34,322 nucleotides of DNA. Source: Catenulispora sp. (GTDB lineage: Bacteria > Actinomycetota > Actinomycetes > Streptomycetales > Catenulisporaceae). A program made the translations under genes and the position numbers. Under the pieces are notes generated by a model that was not told the origin of the DNA, ran no database searches, and saw only the letters and a list, made by a program, of their open reading frames with translations. How positions within the stretch are numbered: the first letter of the stretch is position 1; the number at the start of each line of letters is the position of its first letter. The stretch covers positions 1-34,322 of the forward strand of contig JABFWL010000018.1 of assembly GCA_013362315.1 (NCBI GenBank), given 5' to 3'. Of the stretch, positions 29,860 through 34,322 are shown in pieces.

Positions 29860-31167
29860 ATGGGTACCAATACCACCGTCGCATCTGTCTTCCGGCCGCT
29901 GCTCACGGTCGCTCTGGGCGAGGCGCCGACCGTCCGGTTCGAATTCTGGGACGGCAGCTCCCTGACCCCCGAGGGCGGGCACAGCGGCACCGTCGTGGTC
30001 AACACCAAAGACGCGCTGAAGAACCTCGTCTGGGCCCCCGGAGAACTCGGACTCGCCCGCGCCTACGTCTCCGGAATGATCGACTTCCAAGGCGACATCT
30101 TCACCGTACTGCGCGCCCTGCAGCAGACCGCGCCGCGCGACGCCCGGCTCGGCGCCGACGCCGCCGTACAGGCACTCAACGCCGCACGCCGCCTCGGCGC
30201 ACTCGGCTGGAAGCCGGAACCACCCGCCGAAGAATCCCACCCCCAAGGACGACGCCACTCCAAACGGCGCGACTCCGAAGCCATCACCCACCACTACGAC
30301 GTCGGCAACGACTTCTACAACCTGGTCCTCGGCCCGTCCATGACCTACTCCTGCGCCCGCTGGGTCGGCCCCGACGACGACGGCGCCACCGGCCCCAACC
30401 CCGACCTCACCCTGGAAGACGCCCAGGCCGCCAAACACGACCTCGTCTGCCGCAAACTCGGCCTGGACCGCCGCACCGGCCAGGACCTCCTCGACGTCGG
30501 CTGCGGCTGGGGCTCCATGGCCATCCACGCCGCCACCCACTACGGGGCGCGCGCCGTCGGCATCACCATCAGCGCCGCCCAGGCCGACCTGGCCCGCAAA
30601 CGAGTCGCCCAGGCCGGCGTCAGCGACCGCGTGGAAATCCGCCTGCAGGACTACCGCGACCTGGGCGGCGAACGCTTCGACGCGATCTCCTCCATCGGCA
30701 TGTTCGAACACGTCGGCGCCGAACGCACCGCCGACTACTTCGACACCCTGCGCTCCCTGCTGCGCCCCAAAGGCCGGCTGCTCAACCACGCCATCTCCAG
30801 CCCCGGCGGCTCCCGCATCAGCACCCGCAGCTTCATCGGCCGCTACGTCTTCCCCGACGGGGAACTGCTCGACGTCGGCACCACCGCCCTGGCCATGCAA
30901 CGCTCCGGATTCGAACTACGCGACGTGGAGTCGCTGCGCGAGCACTACGCCCTGACACTGCGCGCCTGGGTACGGAACCTGCAGGAGAACTGGGACGAGG
31001 CGGTGGAACTCGTCGGCATCGGCCGCGCCCGGGTATGGCTGCTCTACATGGCCGCCTCCGCCCTCGGGTTCGAAGACGGCGGAATCGCGATCCACCAGGT
31101 GCTGGGCGTCGTACCGGAAGAAAGCGGGGAATCCGGGATGCCGGGAAGCCGACGCGGCTGGATGTGA
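29860..31167 (+). CDS. Cyclopropane-fatty-acyl-phospholipid synthase family methyltransferase
   Basis: This 435-residue SAM-dependent enzyme is expected to modify unsaturated membrane fatty acids in place, by cyclopropanation or methyl branching. The N-terminal lipid-binding part (about 1-130) ends in a basic linker, HPQGRRHSKRRDSEAI. The core signature is HHYDVGNDFYNLVLGPSMTYSCA (144-166), followed by SAM motif I LLDVGCGWGSMAIHAA (210-225), GITISAAQADLARKR and the active-site region SIGMFEHVG. C-terminal LREHYALTLRAWVRNLQENWDEA is the family's closing motif. ATG 29860 is 78 bp from the divergent TIGR03085-like gene; the open frame further upstream is shadow. Whether the product is a cyclopropane or a 10-methyl type cannot be decided. 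Confidence 0.93.
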   Translation: MGTNTTVASVFRPLLTVALGEAPTVRFEFWDGSSLTPEGGHSGTVVVNTKDALKNLVWAPGELGLARAYVSGMIDFQGDIFTVLRALQQTAPRDARLGADAAVQALNAARRLGALGWKPEPPAEESHPQGRRHSKRRDSEAITHHYDVGNDFYNLVLGPSMTYSCARWVGPDDDGATGPNPDLTLEDAQAAKHDLVCRKLGLDRRTGQDLLDVGCGWGSMAIHAATHYGARAVGITISAAQADLARKRVAQAGVSDRVEIRLQDYRDLGGERFDAISSIGMFEHVGAERTADYFDTLRSLLRPKGRLLNHAISSPGGSRISTRSFIGRYVFPDGELLDVGTTALAMQRSGFELRDVESLREHYALTLRAWVRNLQENWDEAVELVGIGRARVWLLYMAASALGFEDGGIAIHQVLGVVPEESGESGMPGSRRGWM

Positions 31168-31203
31168 GCAGGGCGCTTCTTTCGGCGCGCGTTGGCACCA
31201 CAG

Positions 31204-31241
31204 CCGTGGGGGCCGCACCACCATAGGTGCGGCCCCCACGG
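31204..31241. terminator. Perfect 16-bp hairpin, bidirectional terminator
   Basis: CCGTGGGGGCCGCACC (31204-31219) pairs perfectly with GGTGCGGCCCCCACGG (31226-31241) around a six-base loop, ACCATA. It sits between the convergent stops of the lipid synthase (31167) and pirin (31255), a position where one hairpin can serve both strands. Confidence 0.88.
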
Positions 31242-31254
31242 GTGGAACGATCGC

Positions 31255-32247
31255 CTACTGCGCCGGCGGGGTGTCGCCGGGCTGCAGGTGCGGGATCGGG
31301 CTGGTCGGCTCCACGCCCATCCGGCCGGCGCGGAAGTCCAGCAGCGCCTGCCGGATCTCGTCCTCGGTGTTCATCACGAACGGGCCGTAGTGGACCACCG
31401 GCTCGCCGATGGGCTCGCCGCCCAGGACGATCACGTCCAGGTTGGGGTGCCGGGTGTCCTGCTGCCGGTCGGCGGCGATGGCCAGGGAGTCGCCGGCGCC
31501 GAACACGGCGGTCTGCGCGGAGTGGACCGGGCGGTTCTCGGCGCCGACGGTGCCGCGGCCGTTGAGCACGTACACCAGCGCGTTGAAGTCCTTCCGCCAC
31601 GGCAGCTCGACGCGCGCGCCGGGAGTGATGGACAGGTGCGCCAGGGTGATCGGGGTGTGGGTCACTCCGGGGCCTTCGACCCCGTCCACACCGCCGGCGA
31701 TCACCCGGATCAGAGCGCCGCCGTCCTGGGAGGACGCCAGACCCACCTGGCCGCCGCGGATGTCCTGGTAACGCGGCGGCGACCACTTCTTGGCCGAGGG
31801 CAGGTTCACCCACAGCTGGATGCCGTGGAACAGCCCACCGGTCTGCACCAGCTTCTCCGGCGGAGTCTCAATGTGCAGCAGCCCCGAACCCGCGGTCATC
31901 CACTGGGTGTCACCGTCGGTGATCACACCGCCGCCGCCGTGGCTGTCCTGGTGGACGAACGTCCCGTCGATGATGTAGGTGACGGTCTCGAACCCGCGGT
32001 GCGGGTGCCAGGGGGTGCCCTTCGGCTCTCCGGCGGCGTAGTCCACCTCGCCCATCTGATCCATCATGATGAACGGGTCCAGGTATTCGGTGCGGATCCC
32101 GGCGAAGGCCCGGTTCACCGGGAAGCCCTCGCCTTCGAAACCCGAGGGCGCGGTGGTGACCGCCAGCACCGGACGCGGCACCGCGCCGGGCGCCGGCGCG
32201 GCGACGCGCGGCAGCGCCAGAGGGTTCTCAACAGTCACAGCGGGCAC
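31255..32247 (-). CDS. Pirin-family bicupin protein
   Basis: This 330-residue protein has two cupin beta-barrels. The N-terminal barrel keeps all four metal ligands of human pirin: His81 and His83 in WHPHRGFETVTYI, and His125 and Glu127 in SGLLHIETPP. The spacing is almost the same as in pirin. Other landmarks are DPFIMMDQMG, GVITDGDTQWMTAG and GGLFHGIQLWVNLP; the C-terminal cupin is LSITPGARVELPWRKDFNALVYVLNGRGTVG. Bacterial pirins include quercetin 2,3-dioxygenases and regulators of central metabolism; the exact role is open. GTG 32247 has GAGGAGG about 6 nt upstream. An AT-rich region upstream is the likely promoter. Confidence 0.95.
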   Translation of the reverse strand: MPAVTVENPLALPRVAAPAPGAVPRPVLAVTTAPSGFEGEGFPVNRAFAGIRTEYLDPFIMMDQMGEVDYAAGEPKGTPWHPHRGFETVTYIIDGTFVHQDSHGGGGVITDGDTQWMTAGSGLLHIETPPEKLVQTGGLFHGIQLWVNLPSAKKWSPPRYQDIRGGQVGLASSQDGGALIRVIAGGVDGVEGPGVTHTPITLAHLSITPGARVELPWRKDFNALVYVLNGRGTVGAENRPVHSAQTAVFGAGDSLAIAADRQQDTRHPNLDVIVLGGEPIGEPVVHYGPFVMNTEDEIRQALLDFRAGRMGVEPTSPIPHLQPGDTPPAQ

Positions 32248-32295
32248 GGTGTCCTCCTCGGATCCGGATCACGTCGTTCTTGCAGGCGCCAACGG

Positions 32296-32314
32296 TAGTT
32301 GAAAGTTAAATATT
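32296..32314 (-). promoter_or_regulatory. AT-rich promoter or operator candidate upstream of pirin
   Basis: TAGTTGAAAGTTAAATATT is a marked AT-rich island about 50-65 bp before the pirin start, with the direct repeat AGTT-gaa-AGTT. In this GC-rich setting such islands usually mark promoters or regulator sites. No exact -35/-10 assignment is made. Confidence 0.4.
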
Positions 32315-32415
32315 CCGAGGGCGGTCCTGTGCCCATTACATCGCGGGACGGCGTGGCGGGCTCGGCGAGTGGGTGCTGGGGCCCGGCACGGCGAGGTCAG
32401 CCGCGTCCGCGGGTT

Positions 32416-33516
32416 TCACCCGTGCCGGCGCAGTTCGTGGAAGAAACCGTCCACGGTGGCCAGCTCCCCGTTGGAGCGCAGGGTGTCATAGACGAATCGG
32501 GCGACCGCGAGGTCCAGCACGCCCAGGCCGAACGGGGAGAACACCACGGTCCGCTCATGGTCGACACCGACGCGGCCGTCAAGGACGTCGGGGAGCGTGC
32601 CGTGGACGAAGTCACGATTCCCGGCCAGCTTCTCGGCCAGATGCGGCGAGGTGTCGGCCTTCAGGCAATGCTCGACGTCATCCAGGATGTTGGTCGCGGA
32701 AAGGATGATCTCCGGCGCCAGATCGCGCAGCGACACGTGCAGCACCAGCGGCCGGTGCGCGAACAACGCCACGTCGTGGACGTGCGGCGCCCCGGCGACC
32801 GTGGCGAACACCACCAGGTCACAGCCGGCGATGAGCTCCGAGGCCTGGTCGTAGCGGCGGATCGCGGCGGCCGGCACGCCGGTGCGCCGCAGGTGGCCGC
32901 TGAAGCCTTCGGCATGCCCGGCCGAGGAGTCGAACAGCCCTATGTGGTCGAAATCGAAGCCGTTCGCGACCAGGTAGGTGTGGATGTAGCGGGCGATGAG
33001 GCCAGTCCCGACGAACCCGACGCGCCGCGGCCGCCCGCCGGGACGGCCCCGGCTGAGCCGGTCCGCGGCCAGCGCCGCCGAGGCGGCGGTACGGGCCGCG
33101 GAGATGATCGACCCCTCCAGGCAGGCGTAGGGGTAGCCGGTCACCGGGTCGTTCAGGATCACCACCGCCGAGGCGCGCGGCAGCCCGGAGTCGATGTTGG
33201 CCGGGACGCTGGACACCCACTTGATGCCGTCGACACCGCCGGTGGCGGCGCCGTTCTGGTGGGAGGTGCCGCCGTCGGGGTTGTCGCCTGGGGCGGCGCC
33301 GCCGAGGGACGCCGGCAGGGCGATGATCCGGCTATCCGGCCGGTCCGGGAAACGCAGGAAATACGAGGGCGGATTCACGGTGCGCCCGGCACCGTGCGTG
33401 CGGTAGGCGGCCTCGACGATGTCGATGACGCGCTGCTGCGCACCGTCGAGCACCGCGCCGATCTGCTCACCGGTGATCACCGCGAAGTCCGGCACCGCTA
33501 TCGGCTCAGGGGGCAT
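32416..33516 (-). CDS. SbnB-like NAD-dependent dehydrogenase (ornithine cyclodeaminase family)
   Basis: This 366-residue protein is closest in character to SbnB, which oxidatively cleaves N-(1-amino-1-carboxyl-2-ethyl)-glutamate to give 2,3-diaminopropionate for siderophore or peptide antibiotic synthesis. SbnB-type landmarks are SRIIALPASLGG (62-73), VDGIKWVSSVPANIDSGLPRASAVVILND (95-123, with Lys99) and YACLEGSIISAARTAASAALAADRL (130-154, Arg142). The NAD-binding fold begins RRVGFVGTGLIARYI (164-178, GxGxxA). Residues about 72-94 are a Gly/Ala/Asn-rich insertion not expected in the family. No SbnA-type synthase, NRPS or siderophore gene is adjacent in the window, so the pathway is unknown. 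ATG 33516 has GAGGAG 7 nt upstream. An ornithine or alanine dehydrogenase-type activity is the alternative. Confidence 0.82.
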   Translation of the reverse strand: MPPEPIAVPDFAVITGEQIGAVLDGAQQRVIDIVEAAYRTHGAGRTVNPPSYFLRFPDRPDSRIIALPASLGGAAPGDNPDGGTSHQNGAATGGVDGIKWVSSVPANIDSGLPRASAVVILNDPVTGYPYACLEGSIISAARTAASAALAADRLSRGRPGGRPRRVGFVGTGLIARYIHTYLVANGFDFDHIGLFDSSAGHAEGFSGHLRRTGVPAAAIRRYDQASELIAGCDLVVFATVAGAPHVHDVALFAHRPLVLHVSLRDLAPEIILSATNILDDVEHCLKADTSPHLAEKLAGNRDFVHGTLPDVLDGRVGVDHERTVVFSPFGLGVLDLAVARFVYDTLRSNGELATVDGFFHELRRHG

Positions 33517-33529
33517 CGTTGACTCCTCA

Positions 33530-33617
33530 GTTCGGGTCGAGTGGGGTTCGAGTTCGGATCGGATCCTGGTCGGATTCGGGTTGGATGCGGGTTGGATGCG
33601 GGTCAGATTCGCGTCGG
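33530..33617. repeat. 11-bp tandem repeat, eight units, between the SbnB-like and HD-domain genes
   Basis: Eight units start at 33530, 33541, 33552, 33563, 33574, 33585, 33596 and 33607 with no slip. Examples are GTTCGGGTCGA, GTTCGGATCGG, ATTCGGGTTGG, ATGCGGGTTGG, ATTCGCGTCGG; consensus ATTCGGGTCGG. The array fills nearly all of the 113-bp gap between the HD gene stop (33630) and the SbnB-like start (33516), ending 13 bp from each. Confidence 0.9.
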
Positions 33618-33629
33618 CCAGGCCGACGA

Positions 33630-34226
33630 TCAGCGGCTGACCGGGAACGACATCTGATAGGACAGACGATCATCGGCGAGGTCACCGATGGCGGCAAGCA
33701 CCTCGTCGAGCTTCAGGAACTCCTCCCAGCCCGGCAACCCGCTGACCGCCGCCAGCCGCCCGACGACCAGATCCTCAAGCTCCGGAACCCGCTTGCCCTT
33801 CCACACCTTGTCAGCAAGGCTCACCAGCAGATCCTCGGTCCCAGTCCCCGGATTCCACGTCGCATGCGTCGCGGCAAAACGCGCAAGGCTCGGCGCGACG
33901 CCGTGGTCGACGAGCAGATCCCGGCCGGCTTCCTCATGGCGCGCGCCCGGACCTGAGAGCTCGGCAGGATGCAGAGCTTTGCCGATATCGTGCGTCGCCG
34001 CCCCGAAGCACACCGCCGCAGGATCGATCCCCACGTCCAGCCCACGCTCCTCAACCCAGCCGACGAGCTGCGCCGCGACGTCATGCACCAACCGCAGATG
34101 CGCGACCAGCCGCAGCGGAGCGCCGACGTCCCGCAGCAGCTCCGCAGCCGCCTCCGGCAGCGGCCGCAGCGACGGACGCTGAGTTTCCTCGAAGGCGATC
34201 GATAGCACCCGGGCGGCGACGGTCAC
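33630..34226 (-). CDS. HD-domain phosphohydrolase-like protein
   Basis: This 198-residue protein has an HD metal-dependent hydrolase fold. The visible ligands are a His in HLRLVHDVA (His48), the HD pair His79-Asp80 in CFGAATHDIGKAL, further histidines in HEEAGRDLLVDHG and ATHATW, and Asp139 in LADKVWKGKR. The order H...HD...H...H...D is that of HD proteins acting on nucleotides or phosphoesters. No second domain is present, so the substrate cannot be named. The likely start is GTG 34226 (MTVAARVLSI when read as Met). An 11-bp repeat array separates it from the downstream SbnB-like gene, so co-transcription is possible. Confidence 0.88.
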   Translation of the reverse strand: MTVAARVLSIAFEETQRPSLRPLPEAAAELLRDVGAPLRLVAHLRLVHDVAAQLVGWVEERGLDVGIDPAAVCFGAATHDIGKALHPAELSGPGARHEEAGRDLLVDHGVAPSLARFAATHATWNPGTGTEDLLVSLADKVWKGKRVPELEDLVVGRLAAVSGLPGWEEFLKLDEVLAAIGDLADDRLSYQMSFPVSR

Positions 34227-34322
34227 CGAGCCAGACTAGGGCCTGGGGCCGCCACTCCCCTAGTGAGTCATAAGGTTGATTCGACCGAGGCCCGGCCGTG
34301 TTGGCGCAAGATCGAAAAGGCA

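Noticed and set aside
33530..33617. Origin-type iteron array
   Set aside because: The 11-bp units do not match DnaA boxes, no replication gene is near and the context is ordinary chromosome.

Overview
The window comes from a high-GC actinobacterium. It has GC-rich third codon positions, long antisense shadow ORFs, a SigE-family sigma factor, SpoIIE-type PP2C phosphatase, DUF5713, TIGR03085-like and SbnB-like proteins, and a 2-methylisoborneol (2-MIB) locus. A filamentous, spore-forming lineage (Streptomycetales or Catenulisporales type) is likely, but genus is an inference from gene content. No rRNA, tRNA, CRISPR array or insertion sequence was seen.

Layout. 1-685 (minus): a sigma factor translationally coupled to a partial downstream gene. 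888-4791: a family III CoA-transferase facing two minus-strand exported lipoproteins, an M1 metallopeptidase and a NodB polysaccharide deacetylase. 4837-6847: a TetR regulator divergent from an acyl-CoA dehydrogenase, with two palindromic operators between them. 6977-12094: a polytopic GT-C-like membrane protein, a lone tyrosine recombinase, an O-methyltransferase and a FAD-dependent oxidoreductase with an AT-rich palindrome in its promoter region. 12184-13165 (minus): two small conserved proteins. 13417-17799: a secreted multidomain beta-helix glycoside hydrolase, probably a GH87-type alpha-1,3-glucanase. 17789-19817: an MFS exporter divergent from a MarR regulator, with a 15-bp phased operator array between them. 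19879-22022: a beta-propeller protein divergent from a LysR regulator.

22236-26937 is the centrepiece, a four-gene plus-strand cluster. Its genes are a family 2B encapsulin shell with an inserted cyclic-nucleotide-binding-like domain, a 2-MIB-synthase-like protein that has lost both metal-binding motifs, geranyl diphosphate 2-C-methyltransferase, and an intact 2-MIB synthase with a proline-rich cargo-type N terminus. The expected pathway is methylation of GPP followed by cyclisation to 2-MIB by an enzyme probably packaged in the shell. The extra non-catalytic synthase paralogue, coupled 3 bp behind the shell gene, is the most unusual element in the window.

27011-34226 holds a SpoIIE phosphatase, exonuclease III, a TIGR03085-like protein, a cyclopropane-fatty-acid-type synthase, pirin, an orphan SbnB-like dehydrogenase and an HD-domain protein.

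A second theme is repeats. Many gene borders carry degenerate tandem repeats with short fixed periods (9, 10, 11, 12, 15 or 21 bp), several sharing a GGGTTCG/CGAACCC core. Some are in frame inside protein ends and one looks like an operator array. They differ in period and do not behave as one classical repeat family.
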